Assembly (NCBI RefSeq): GCF_016862915.1
Contig: NZ_BONW01000016.1
Location: 372,001-436,000 of the forward strand
DNA length: 64,000 nt
Direction of reading: 5' to 3'
DNA from: Plantactinospora endophytica
Lineage (GTDB): Bacteria > Actinomycetota > Actinomycetes > Mycobacteriales > Micromonosporaceae
Both the position numbers and the translations under genes were made by a program. The number at the start of each line of letters is the position of its first letter. Positions within the stretch are counted from its first letter, which is position 1. Below the pieces are notes generated by a model. It searched no databases. It worked only from the letters and a program-made list of their open reading frames with translations, and was not told the origin of the DNA. Shown here piece by piece: positions 7,652-16,447 of this stretch.

Positions 7652-8270
7652 CCCACCGCCCGCCTCGGGCGTGATCCAGACCGTTCCGGGGGCCGGGCGA
7701 GTGTCGGTGAAGCGCCGGGTGCCGGAGCCGGCTCGCTGGAGCCGAGATGATGAGCCGGCGACGGCAAGTCCCGCCGGCCACCCGGCGGTGAGTTGCCCCG
7801 GCTGTGCGCCCAGCTCGACAGCGAGCCCGCGAGGTGGTCGATCCGCGCCGTCCGACCTGGACCGGTGATCCGGAGTCGGACCGCCACCGCGCATCGATCG
7901 CGGTGGAAGCGTTGACGTCCCGGTAGCACGCCGGTAACCTTTGGCCAACCTCCTGCAAGAACAGAACAGATCCATGCTCTGTTCATCACTATCAAGCGGA
8001 ACTTCCGTACAGGTTGCTCTTTCCGCTGGTGGTCCTCCTCGGTCCAGAGAGGCCGGTGATGCGATCGGCTCGCGCCCACCGATCGACGGATGTCGGTGAC
8101 GCCCCTGGTCACCCGCCTGTCCACGCCGCCGGCTTCGCACCTCCGCCGCGCCATCCGGCAACCAGCCGGCCGCCGCCGTCCTCCGGCCCCCGGCCGACGC
8201 CTGCCGACCCCCGCCGCCGCGCCCGTGGCCCCGCCACCCGCGGAACCGTCCCCCAGCGAAAAGGACAGTG
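7652..8270. other. 619-base intergenic region with a hairpin and an inverted repeat
   Basis: No supported gene. A tight hairpin (CCGCCGG 7771-7777 with CCGGCGG 7782-7788) could end the aminopeptidase transcript. A 21-base inverted repeat lies at 7964-7984, and AAAGGA at 8260-8265 is the ribosome site of the GH87 gene. Confidence 0.5.
7964..7984. promoter_or_regulatory. Inverted repeat GAACAGA-N7-TCTGTTC upstream of GH87 gene
   Basis: A perfect 7+7 bp inverted repeat 287 bases before the glucanase start, in one of the few A/T-rich stretches of the region. Plausibly an operator at the glucanase promoter; no regulator is adjacent. Confidence 0.4.
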
Positions 8271-11200
8271 ATGAGACGCTCCGATCTGGTCCCGGCGACA
8301 GCGACGACGGTCGCCGCCGCCGTGATTGCCACCCTCGGGTTGTGGGTGCCCGCCGCGCACGCGGCCGGCCCCGCCGACCTCGCCCGCCAACAGACCGTCG
8401 CGGCCGACCTGGCCGCCGCGCTGGCCCCGGGGAACCTCGCCCAGGGCCGCCCCACCCAGGAGAGCGGCCACGCCGACGTCTACGACTCGGGTCGGGCCGT
8501 CGACGGCAACCAGGGGAGCTACTGGGAGAGCGTCAACAACGCCTTCCCGGAGTGGATCCAGGTCGACCTCGGCTCGGCCGTACTGGTCGACCGGGTCGTG
8601 CTGCGGCTGCCGACCGCCGGCTGGGGCACCCGTACGCAGACGCTCTCCGTGCAGGGCAGCACCAACGGGTCCTTCTTCGCCGACCTGGTCGGGTCCCGGA
8701 CGTACACCTTCAACCCGGCGGTCGACGCCAACTCGGTGACCATCACCTTCGGGCAGGCCAGCACCCGCTACGTCCGGATCAACATCACCGCCAACAGCGG
8801 CTGGCCGGCCGGACAGGTCTCCGAGCTGGAGGTCTACGGCCCCGACGGTGGCGGCGGCACCGACACCACCCCGCCGAGCGTCCCCGGCACCCTCTCCTAC
8901 AACCAGTCCGGTACGACGATCGCGCTGAACTGGGGTGCCTCCACCGACAACACCGGCGGCAGCGGCCTGGCCGGCTACAACGTCTACCGCAACGGCGCGC
9001 AGGTCGCCTCGCTCGGCAACGTGACCAGCTTCAGCGACACCCAGCCGACCAACACCACGGTCTCGTACTTCGTCCGGGCCCGGGACGTCGCCGGCAACCT
9101 CTCCGGCAACAGCAACACCGTCACCCGTACCGGTACCCAGCCGCCCGGCTGCACCAACGTGGCCCGGGGCAAGCCGGTCACCGCCAGCGGCTCCACCTTC
9201 AGCTTCGTACCGGCGAACGCCGTCGACGGGTCGCTGACGACGTACTGGGAGGGTGCGCCCAGCTATCCGCAGAACCTGACGGTGGCGCTCGGCGCCAACC
9301 ACGCGATCACGGCGGTGCAGGTAAAGCTGAACCCGGATCCGGCCTGGGGCACCCGTACCCAGAACTTCCAGGTCCTCGGCCGGGACCAGGCCGCGACGAC
9401 GTACACCAGTCTGGTACCGGCGGCGAGTTACCAGTTCGTGCAGGGTAACAACGTGGTGGTGGTCCCGGTCAGCGCGACCACCGCGGACGTGCAGCTCCGG
9501 TTCAACTCCAACACCGGCGCACCGTCCGGCCAGGTCGCCGAGCTGGAGGTCTGCGGCACCCCGGCGGCCAACCCGGACCTGGTGGTCACCGCGACCACCT
9601 GGACGCCGGCCGCGCCGACCGAGACGACCCCGGTCACCCTGTCGGCCACCGTCCGCAACGACGGCTCGGCGGCGGCTCCGGCGAGCACGGTCAACGTCAG
9701 CCTCGGCGGCACCGTCGCCGGCAGCGCGCCGGTGCCCGCCCTGGCCGCCGGAGCCTCGGCCACCGTCTCGGTGAGCGCCGGCACCCGGCCGCAGGGCAGC
9801 TACCCGGTCACCTCGGTGGTCGACCCGACCAACGCGATCATCGAACAGAACGACGCCAACAACAGCTTCACCGCGCCGTCCCCGCTGGTGGTCGGCCAGG
9901 CGCCCGGCCCCGACCTCCAGGTGCTCGGGATCACCACCAACCCGCCGAACCCGGCGGTCGGCGCGGCGGTGACCTTCACCGTCGCGGTGAACAACCGGGG
10001 TACCACCGCGACCGGGGCGACCACGGTCACCCGGGTCACCGTCGGCGGCACCACGCTGAACACCGACACCCCGTCGATCGCGGCCGGCGCGACCAGCAAC
10101 GTGGCGATCAGCGGTAGCTGGACCGCCACCAGCGGCGGGGCCACCGTCACCGCCACCGCCGACGCCACCAACGTGGTCGCGGAGACCAACGAGGGCAACA
10201 ACGTACGCACCCACTCGATCGTCGTCGGTCGCGGCGCGGCGGTGCCGTACACCTCGTACGAGGCGGAGGCCGGCCGTTACCAGGGCACCCTGCTGGAGGC
10301 GGACCCGCTGCGTACCTTCGGGCACACCAACTTCGCCACCGAGTCCTCGGGACGCCGGTCGGTACGGCTGAACAGCAGCGGCCAGTTCGTCGAGTTCACC
10401 TCGACCAACGCGGCGAACTCGATCGTGGTGCGCAACTCCATCCCGGACGCACCGGGCGGCGGCGGCATCGAGGCCACCATCAGCCTGTACGTCAACGACA
10501 CCTTCCTGCGGAAGCTGACCCTCTCCTCCCGGCACAGTTGGCTGTACGGCAACACCGACGACCCGGAGGGGCTGTCGAACAGCCCGGGCGGTGACGCCCG
10601 ACGGCTCTTCGACGAGTCGAACGCCCTGCTGGCCCAGTCGTACCCGCCGGGCACCCGGTTCAAGCTCCAGCGGGACAGCGGCGACAACGCGCCGTTCTAC
10701 ATCATCGACATGATCGACCTGGAGCAGGTGGCCCCGGCGACCAGCCAGCCGGCCGGCTGCACGTCGATCACGCAGTACGGTGCGGTGCCCAACGACGGGC
10801 TCGACGACACCGCCGCGATCCAGCGGGCGGTCACCGACGACCAGAACGGCGTGATCGGCTGTGTCTGGATCCCGCCGGGGCAGTGGCGGCAGGAGCAGAA
10901 GATCCTCACCGACGACCCGCTGAACCGGGGTCAGTGGAACCAGGTCGGGATCAGCAACGTCACCATCCGGGGCGCCGGGATGTGGCACTCGCAGCTCTAC
11001 ACGCTGACCGAGCCGCACCTGGTGGTCGGCGGGATCAACCATCCGCACGAGGGCAACTTCGGCTTCGACATCGACGCCAACACCCAGATCTCCGACATCG
11101 CGATCTTCGGCTCGGGCCGGATCCGGGGCGGGCCGGGCGGTGCCGAGGGCGGCGTCGGGCTCAACGGCCGGTTCGGCGTGGGTACCCGGATCAGCAACGT

Positions 11201-12017
11201 CTGGATCGAGCACGCCAACGTCGGCGTCTGGGTCGGCCGGGACTACGACAACATCCCGGCGCTCTGGGGTCCCGGCGACGGGCTGGAGTTCACCGGGATG
11301 CGGATCCGCAACACGTACGCCGACGGGATCAACTTCACCAACGGCACCCGGAACTCGCGGGTCTTCAACTCGTCGTTCCGGAACAACGGTGACGACGCCC
11401 TGGCGGTCTGGGCCAGCCGGTACGTCCGGGACACCTCGGTCGACATCGGCCACTCCAACGCCTTCGTCAACAACACGATCCAGCTTCCGTGGCGGGCCAA
11501 CGGCGTCGCGATCTACGGCGGCTACGGCAACCGGATCGAGAACAACCTGATCTACGACACGATGAACTACCCGGGGATCATGTTGGCCACCGACCACGAT
11601 CCGCTGCCGTTCTCCGGGCAGACGCTGATCGCCAACAACGGGCTCTACCGCACCGGTGGCGCCTTCTGGGGCGAGCAGCAGAAGTTCGGGGCGATCACAC
11701 TCTTCCCGGCGACCCGGGACATCGTCGGGGTCACCATCCGGGACACCGAGATCGCCGACTCGACGTACGACGGCATCCAGTTCAAGACCGGCGGCGGCAA
11801 CATGCCGAACGTGGCGATCAGCAACGTCCGGATCGACCGGTCCAACAACGGCGCCGGAATCCTGGCGATGAACGGGGCACGCGGCAGTGCGACGCTGTCG
11901 AACGTGACAATCACCAACTCGGCGACCGGCAACATCGTGGTCGAACCGGGGTCGAGCTTCACCATCACCGGCGGGCAGTCGGGCCTCCGGCAACCCCGCA
12001 AACCGGCCGTCGACTGA
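8271..12017 (+). CDS. Secreted multidomain GH87-type alpha-1,3-glucanase (mycodextranase)
   Basis: 1248 residues. A signal peptide (residues 1-35, ending AHAAG) is followed by a discoidin/F5-8C domain (about 53-189), fibronectin III (200-285), a second discoidin domain (293-428), two CARDB domains (433-536, 545-650), a CBM35-like module starting YEAEAGRYQG (657-820) and a right-handed beta-helix (829-1240). The helix carries NVWIEHANVGVWVG, DGINFTNGTRNSRV and NNGDDALAVWAS, the last resembling the Asp-rich catalytic strand of GH87 enzymes that cut alpha-1,3-glucan. I chose ATG 8271 over GTG 8268 because AAAGGA is correctly spaced from it. Role: degradation of fungal or other alpha-1,3-glucan outside the cell. 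Other beta-helix lyases remain possible. Confidence 0.75.
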   Translation: MRRSDLVPATATTVAAAVIATLGLWVPAAHAAGPADLARQQTVAADLAAALAPGNLAQGRPTQESGHADVYDSGRAVDGNQGSYWESVNNAFPEWIQVDLGSAVLVDRVVLRLPTAGWGTRTQTLSVQGSTNGSFFADLVGSRTYTFNPAVDANSVTITFGQASTRYVRINITANSGWPAGQVSELEVYGPDGGGGTDTTPPSVPGTLSYNQSGTTIALNWGASTDNTGGSGLAGYNVYRNGAQVASLGNVTSFSDTQPTNTTVSYFVRARDVAGNLSGNSNTVTRTGTQPPGCTNVARGKPVTASGSTFSFVPANAVDGSLTTYWEGAPSYPQNLTVALGANHAITAVQVKLNPDPAWGTRTQNFQVLGRDQAATTYTSLVPAASYQFVQGNNVVVVPVSATTADVQLRFNSNTGAPSGQVAELEVCGTPAANPDLVVTATTWTPAAPTETTPVTLSATVRNDGSAAAPASTVNVSLGGTVAGSAPVPALAAGASATVSVSAGTRPQGSYPVTSVVDPTNAIIEQNDANNSFTAPSPLVVGQAPGPDLQVLGITTNPPNPAVGAAVTFTVAVNNRGTTATGATTVTRVTVGGTTLNTDTPSIAAGATSNVAISGSWTATSGGATVTATADATNVVAETNEGNNVRTHSIVVGRGAAVPYTSYEAEAGRYQGTLLEADPLRTFGHTNFATESSGRRSVRLNSSGQFVEFTSTNAANSIVVRNSIPDAPGGGGIEATISLYVNDTFLRKLTLSSRHSWLYGNTDDPEGLSNSPGGDARRLFDESNALLAQSYPPGTRFKLQRDSGDNAPFYIIDMIDLEQVAPATSQPAGCTSITQYGAVPNDGLDDTAAIQRAVTDDQNGVIGCVWIPPGQWRQEQKILTDDPLNRGQWNQVGISNVTIRGAGMWHSQLYTLTEPHLVVGGINHPHEGNFGFDIDANTQISDIAIFGSGRIRGGPGGAEGGVGLNGRFGVGTRISNVWIEHANVGVWVGRDYDNIPALWGPGDGLEFTGMRIRNTYADGINFTNGTRNSRVFNSSFRNNGDDALAVWASRYVRDTSVDIGHSNAFVNNTIQLPWRANGVAIYGGYGNRIENNLIYDTMNYPGIMLATDHDPLPFSGQTLIANNGLYRTGGAFWGEQQKFGAITLFPATRDIVGVTIRDTEIADSTYDGIQFKTGGGNMPNVAISNVRIDRSNNGAGILAMNGARGSATLSNVTITNSATGNIVVEPGSSFTITGGQSGLRQPRKPAVD

Positions 12018-12035
12018 GTCGTCGGGTCCGGGCCT

Positions 12036-12091
12036 GACCGGCCACGGGCGTGCTTCCGGGTACCAGTCCCGGGAGCCGCTCGTGGCCGGTC
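12036..12091 (+). terminator. Strong hairpin after the GH87 gene
   Basis: GACCGGCCACG 12036-12046 pairs with CGTGGCCGGTC 12081-12091, and an inner stem TTCCGGG/CCCGGGA (12054-12060 with 12068-12074, one wobble) extends it. It begins 19 bases after the stop. Confidence 0.6.
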
Positions 12092-12139
12092 GGCGTTGTC
12101 GCCCGGCCGGTCCGATCCGGTCGCCGCGCGTAACCTGGG

Positions 12140-12362
12140 CCGGCAGCCCGGCGTACGGGTGGTGAGCGTGGAGCGCGACGTCGAGCCGGCGGCCCGGGTG
12201 GCCCGGCTGTTCGCCGACGTGCCGGAGGTGGAGATCGTGGCCGGCGACTGGACCCTGATCGACGGCTACGGCCCGCTCGACCTCCTGGTCCTGGACGGTG
12301 GCGGCAACGGCAGGCAGGGTGTGGCGGCCGATCCGGAGCGGCTGCTCCGGCCGGCCGGCCGG
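12140..12362 (+). pseudogene. Fragment of a class I O-methyltransferase
   Basis: The frame reads GVRVVSVERDVEPAARVARL, then EVEIVAGDWTLI and GPLDLLVLDGG, ending at RLLRPAG. This is the central SAM-binding part of an O-methyltransferase (acidic loop, GDW motif, DLLxxDGG strand). The N-terminal glycine-rich SAM loop is missing, and after RLLRPAG, where relatives continue with VVxDD, the sequence abruptly becomes unrelated. About 75 of the usual 200 residues remain, with no plausible start. It is a remnant whose 3' end abuts the broken MFS gene on the other strand. Confidence 0.65.
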
Positions 12363-13574
12363 TCGTCGAGCAGCAGAGGTTCGTTATCGACCGGGACGGG
12401 ACGGCGGCGCAGCCAACCGGCCCAACCGACCATCACCACGGCCGCCAGCCCGTACGCCGTCGCCACCGCGAGCCAGCCGACCGGATAACTGTCGGTCGCG
12501 TCGACCAGTGCGCCGAACGCGACCGGCCCGGCGGCGAAGCCGAGGAACTGGCCGCCGCCCATCACCCCGCTGATCCGGCCGACGTTGCGGCCCGCCCGGC
12601 GGATCGCGGCGAGCATCACCACCAGGTTGGCGGCGAGGGCACCGCCGCCGTGCACGACGGCCGCCGCCCAGACCAGCGCGCCGATGCCGGTGGCCCCGGC
12701 CGCCAGCAGCAGCCCGATCCCGGCGATCCCGGCCAGGGCCAGTCCGAGCAGCAGCCAGTGTGCCGCCGCCACCCGCTCGAAGAGCCGGCCCCAGAACACC
12801 CGGCCGGCCAGCCCCACCATGCCGATCACCGCCGCGGTCAGCCCGGCGGTGTCGACCCCCAGTCCCACCTCACGGTGCGCGAAGATCGTGATGTGCACGT
12901 TGGTGGCCTGTAGCGACGCGCCGGTCAGGAGCCCGTAGCCGAGCAGGAACCGGACGTCGGTGGGCAGCGCCGGCCCGGGACCGGACCCGGCCCGTCCGGT
13001 CGACCTGGCCGTCGTCCGGGGCAGATACCGCCGCACCAGGAGTACGCAGAGCAGCGCCGTCCCGGCCGCCACGCCGATCGCCCACCGCCAGCCCGGCGAA
13101 GATCTGGCTCAGTTGGACGCCGCCCTGCTTGACCCCGGTGAGCGCACCCCGCCGGCCCTCCGGCACCTGCTCGGCGATCAACTGGTTGGTCACCGGGTTC
13201 GCCAGGGACTGGGCGACGCCGGAGACGGCGACCGCGACCAACAGCCACTCGTACGAGCGGGCGACGGCCAGCGCCGCCAGGGCCGACCCGGCGGTCAGGT
13301 AGACCGCCAGGAGGGGCGCTCGGGTGCCGAACCGGTCCACCGCCGCCCCGGCGACCCCGGACAGCAGGGCCGCGACCACGAAGACCAGGGTGGCGAGGAA
13401 ACCGAACCGGGCGCCGGACAGGCCGAGATCGGCGACGACGAGCGGCCCGAGCGCGGTGAGCGAGTAGACCGTCAGCGGTCCGACCGCCATCGACACGGTC
13501 AGCGCGGCGGCGAAGCCGACCCGGCGGCGTACCGGGGGATCATCCAGCGCTGCTCCGGACACCGCGAACCGCAT
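12363..13574 (-). pseudogene. Broken MFS transporter (internal deletion/frameshift, 3' end lost)
   Basis: The 5' part (ATG 13574, GGGAGGT eight bases upstream) encodes MFS helices 1-5 up to GGVQLSQIFAGLA, then runs out of frame near 13085-13105. The sequence resumes in another frame with WRWAIGVAAGTALLC and continues through helices 6-12 to VPVDNEPLLLDDRPAG. Around the junction some ten residues normally present in the family (loop and part of helix 5/6) are missing, so a short out-of-frame deletion is likelier than a simple sequencing slip. The 3' end merges into the methyltransferase scrap on the other strand. It lies directly downstream of the gentisate-pathway operon and may once have imported an aromatic acid. 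Confidence 0.7.
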
Positions 13575-13637
13575 GGGGCTCGACCTCCCTCGTCGGCGCG
13601 GACGACCACCCGGTCCCGGTCGCCGGCCGGTGGACGG

Positions 13638-14909
13638 TCACCGGCCAGCGCGCAGCGCCTCGGGGGAGTATCCGGCCACCTCCTTGTAGGCGTCCGAGAT
13701 GGCTGCCAGTTCGGCGGCGCTGATCACATCCTCGATCCGGCGGAACGGCCGGTCGCCGGTGCGCTGGTAGACCTCCCGGAGGATGGCGTCCGGCGGATTG
13801 CTGCGGTTGGCGCGTACGACCCGGGCGGTGGCCGGCAACCGGCGTGCCTCGTACGCCCGCAGCGCGGCGGTCACGTCGTCGGTCCGGTCCAGTTCCTCGC
13901 GTAGCGCGTGGGCGTCCAGGATCGCCTGGCCGGCCCCGTTGGAGCCGCGCGGCACCATCGGATGGGCCGCGTCGCCGAGCAGCGTCGTCCGGCCGAGCGT
14001 CCAGCGGTCCACCGGGTCCTGGTCGACCATCGGGTACTCCAGCACCAGGTCGGCCGCCCGGAGCAGCGCCGGCACGTCGAGCCAGTCGAAGTGCCAGTCC
14101 TCGAACGCGCCGAGGAAGTCGTCGAGGTTGCCGGTCCGGTTCCAGTCCCGCCGCGCGTACCGGGGCGTCTCGATCTCGGCGACCCAGTTGACCAACTGAC
14201 GGCCGGCGTCGTCGACCGCGTTCCGGACCGGATAGGCCACCAGTTTGCCGGTACGCAGCCAGCCGGCCCGGACCATGCTGGCACCGGTGAGGAAGGGCGG
14301 CCAGCGGGTGACGCCACGCCACATGTTGACGCCGCTGTAGACCGGTTCTCCCTCGTCCGGATGGAGTTGCCGGCGCAGTACCGAGTGGACGCCGTCGCAG
14401 CCGACCACCACCGCCGCCCGCTCGTCGGGCCGGGCCGCGTCGTCGGGTACGCCCCGGAAGCCGACCCGTACGCCGTCGTCGTCCTGGGTCGCCCCGGTGC
14501 ACCGGTACCCCAGTCGCACGGCTGCCGGGCCGAGCCGCTCGCGCACCGCGTCCAGCAGTACCCGGTGCAGGTCCGCGCGGTGCACGGAGAACTGCGCCGA
14601 GTCGTAGCCGGCGTGCCGGCCGGCCGGTTCCCGGTGGACGAGCTGCCCGAACCGGTTGTAGAAGACGGATTCCCGGGTGGTCACCGCGACCCGGGTCAGC
14701 GGCCCGGTCAGGCCCAGCCGGTCGAGGACGGCGCTCGCGTGCGGCAGTACGTTGACGCCCACCCCGACCGGGGCGATCGCCGGCACGGCCTCGTAGACCC
14801 GACAGGGAATGCCGGCGTCGTGCAGCTCCAGCGCCAGGGTGAGTCCGCCGATCCCGGCGCCGACGACGAGCACGTCGGGCCGGCGCCGCCCGCCCCGGCT
14901 CACCGCCAC
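13638..14909 (-). CDS. FAD-dependent aromatic monooxygenase (UbiH/PHBH type)
   Basis: 423 residues, GTG start. Group A flavoprotein hydroxylase motifs are in order: VVGAGIGGLTLALE dinucleotide fold near residue 15, VVGCDGVHSVLR (DG motif) near residue 175, and TLLGDAAHPMVP (GD motif) near residue 300. These enzymes use NAD(P)H and O2 to hydroxylate an aromatic ring. Its position 37 bases downstream of a gentisate dioxygenase gene, in the same direction, suggests a 3-hydroxybenzoate 6-hydroxylase or salicylate hydroxylase feeding gentisate, but PhzS-like and other substrates are possible. A conserved tail (PFRRIEDVISAAELAAISDA) is shared with the flavin-dependent oxidoreductase subgroup. Confidence 0.8.
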   Translation of the reverse strand: MAVSRGGRRRPDVLVVGAGIGGLTLALELHDAGIPCRVYEAVPAIAPVGVGVNVLPHASAVLDRLGLTGPLTRVAVTTRESVFYNRFGQLVHREPAGRHAGYDSAQFSVHRADLHRVLLDAVRERLGPAAVRLGYRCTGATQDDDGVRVGFRGVPDDAARPDERAAVVVGCDGVHSVLRRQLHPDEGEPVYSGVNMWRGVTRWPPFLTGASMVRAGWLRTGKLVAYPVRNAVDDAGRQLVNWVAEIETPRYARRDWNRTGNLDDFLGAFEDWHFDWLDVPALLRAADLVLEYPMVDQDPVDRWTLGRTTLLGDAAHPMVPRGSNGAGQAILDAHALREELDRTDDVTAALRAYEARRLPATARVVRANRSNPPDAILREVYQRTGDRPFRRIEDVISAAELAAISDAYKEVAGYSPEALRAGR

Positions 14910-14946
14910 CCCGCAGGTCCCGGCGGCACGCGCCGCCGCGAGGGCG

Positions 14947-16026
14947 TCAACGCAGCTCCTGGTGTGCCGGCAGGGTCTCGGTGCGGGCCAACCGCATCGC
15001 CTCCAGCACGGGGGCGTCGGAGACGCTGAACAGGTCGGTCGGCTCGGTCGCGGCGAGGTCGAACGGCGCCCAGGACGGAACGGCGAGGACGTCGCCGGGT
15101 TCCAGGTCGAACCGGTGTCCGTCGACGACCGCGGTCGCCGCGCCGGAGTAGGCGACCCAGATCGACGATCCGGTGCGCCGGGTCGTCGGGGTGCGCAGGC
15201 CCGGCAGCAGGCGGTGCATGGCGCAGCGCAGCGTCGGCATCACGTCGGCACCGGAGGTCGGGTCGGCGAACCGCAGGGCCGCGTGCGGGCCACCACGTGC
15301 GGCGAGCAGCCGGGTCAGTGCCCGGTCGGTCTCCGCCCGCCGGTACGCCAGCAGCGGCGAGTGCGGCGCCGGTGGCTCGTCGTCCAGCGGCAGCAGGCCG
15401 GGGGCACCGGCGTAGCGCAGCTCGGCGCGGGAGACGGTGTCGACCGCCCGGTTGGTCATCCGGTCCGGACCGTCCTCGAAGAAGACCGCGTCCACCGCCC
15501 GGACCATCGGGATGTCGAGGCCGTCGAACCAGAGCATCGGCCCGGTGCCCGGGTTGTGGTGCTCGTGCCAACGCCAGCTCGGGGTGAGCACCAGGTCGCC
15601 CGGGTTCATCGCCACCGGGTCGCTGTCGACCAGGGTCCAGACCCCGCTGCCCTCCAGGACGAACCGCAGCGCGCCGGGGGTGTGGTGATGGGCCGGTGCC
15701 AGCTCGCCGGGGCCGAGGTACTGCACCGCGCCCCACAGGGTGCTGGTCGCGTACGGCAGTCCGCCGCCGCCGGGATTGGCGAACGCGAGGACCCGCCGGT
15801 CCCCGCCCCGGTCGATCGGCACGAGTTCGCCGGAGCGTTCGGCGAGCGCCCGCAGCCGCTTCCACTTCCACAGTGCCGGTACGTCGCGCAGCGGCGGCGT
15901 ACGCGGCATCAGCCCCTGCTGTGCCCACAGTGGCTGTACGTCGGCCTCGGCCAGGGCGCCGTAGAACTCGTCGAGGGCGGCCGGCTCGGGGAAGTCGGCC
16001 GGCGCCGTGAAGCGTCTGGTGGCCAT
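14947..16026 (-). CDS. Gentisate 1,2-dioxygenase-like bicupin
   Basis: 359 residues with two cupin domains. The first carries AHHHTPGALRFVLEG and PGDLVLTPSWRWHEHHN, giving the His ligands for the catalytic Fe(II); the second (residues about 270-330) has lost the ligands, as is normal for this family. The enzyme opens gentisate to maleylpyruvate. ATG 16026 follows GAGAGGA. It is the first gene of a two-gene operon with the FAD monooxygenase. The downstream isomerase and fumarylpyruvate hydrolase genes are not adjacent. A palindrome 137-162 bases upstream is the likely operator. Confidence 0.85.
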   Translation of the reverse strand: MATRRFTAPADFPEPAALDEFYGALAEADVQPLWAQQGLMPRTPPLRDVPALWKWKRLRALAERSGELVPIDRGGDRRVLAFANPGGGGLPYATSTLWGAVQYLGPGELAPAHHHTPGALRFVLEGSGVWTLVDSDPVAMNPGDLVLTPSWRWHEHHNPGTGPMLWFDGLDIPMVRAVDAVFFEDGPDRMTNRAVDTVSRAELRYAGAPGLLPLDDEPPAPHSPLLAYRRAETDRALTRLLAARGGPHAALRFADPTSGADVMPTLRCAMHRLLPGLRTPTTRRTGSSIWVAYSGAATAVVDGHRFDLEPGDVLAVPSWAPFDLAATEPTDLFSVSDAPVLEAMRLARTETLPAHQELR

Positions 16027-16162
16027 GATCCGTCCTCTCTGTCGTACCCCGCCCCCGGGGGCGACGACCGGCGGAAGACTCGTCCCGACCCGGCGTTCCC
16101 GGCAGCCGCTCGGGAGATCGGACGCCGGCCGTCACGATCGACCAGCCGGTCCGTGCTGTCGA

Positions 16163-16188
16163 CTATAGAGACAGATATCGCTCTATAG
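16163..16188. promoter_or_regulatory. Palindromic operator CTATAGAG-N10-CTCTATAG upstream of gentisate operon
   Basis: Perfect 8+8 bp inverted repeat with a 10-base spacer (which itself contains GATATC) in a short A/T-rich island of the 421-base gap between the dioxygenase and the esterase. The size and symmetry fit a dimeric MarR-, IclR- or TetR-type repressor. No such regulator is encoded nearby. The rest of the gap (16189-16447) shows no gene, only the esterase ribosome site GGAGG at 16438-16442. Confidence 0.55.
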
Positions 16189-16447
16189 CTCGGGATCGGC
16201 TGGCGATTCTGCTGGCCGGAAGCCGGTGCGCCATCGCTGGAAGCGGGTGTGTCGTTGTCGGACGACCGGGGGTGGGCAGCCTCCGTGTCTCTGTCAGCAG
16301 GACGTCGGGCGCGCTGCCATGGGGGTCGCCATCACTTCGATGTCCGGAAATGTGTGACCGCGCGCCATGTCAACACTTCGTCTTAGGGCCGTAACGTCGC
16401 GGCAACTTCAGCGTGATTCAGCCCACACACCGCCGCCGGAGGCTCCC

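Noticed and set aside
12096-12488. The methyltransferase-like frame as an intact 130-residue gene from a TTG start.
   Set aside because: The N-terminal SAM loop is missing, the C-terminal third is antisense to the MFS gene, and no ribosome site is present.
16367-16447. An upstream in-frame extension of the esterase.
   Set aside because: The signal peptide and an ideal GGAGG-N5-ATG place the start at 16448.
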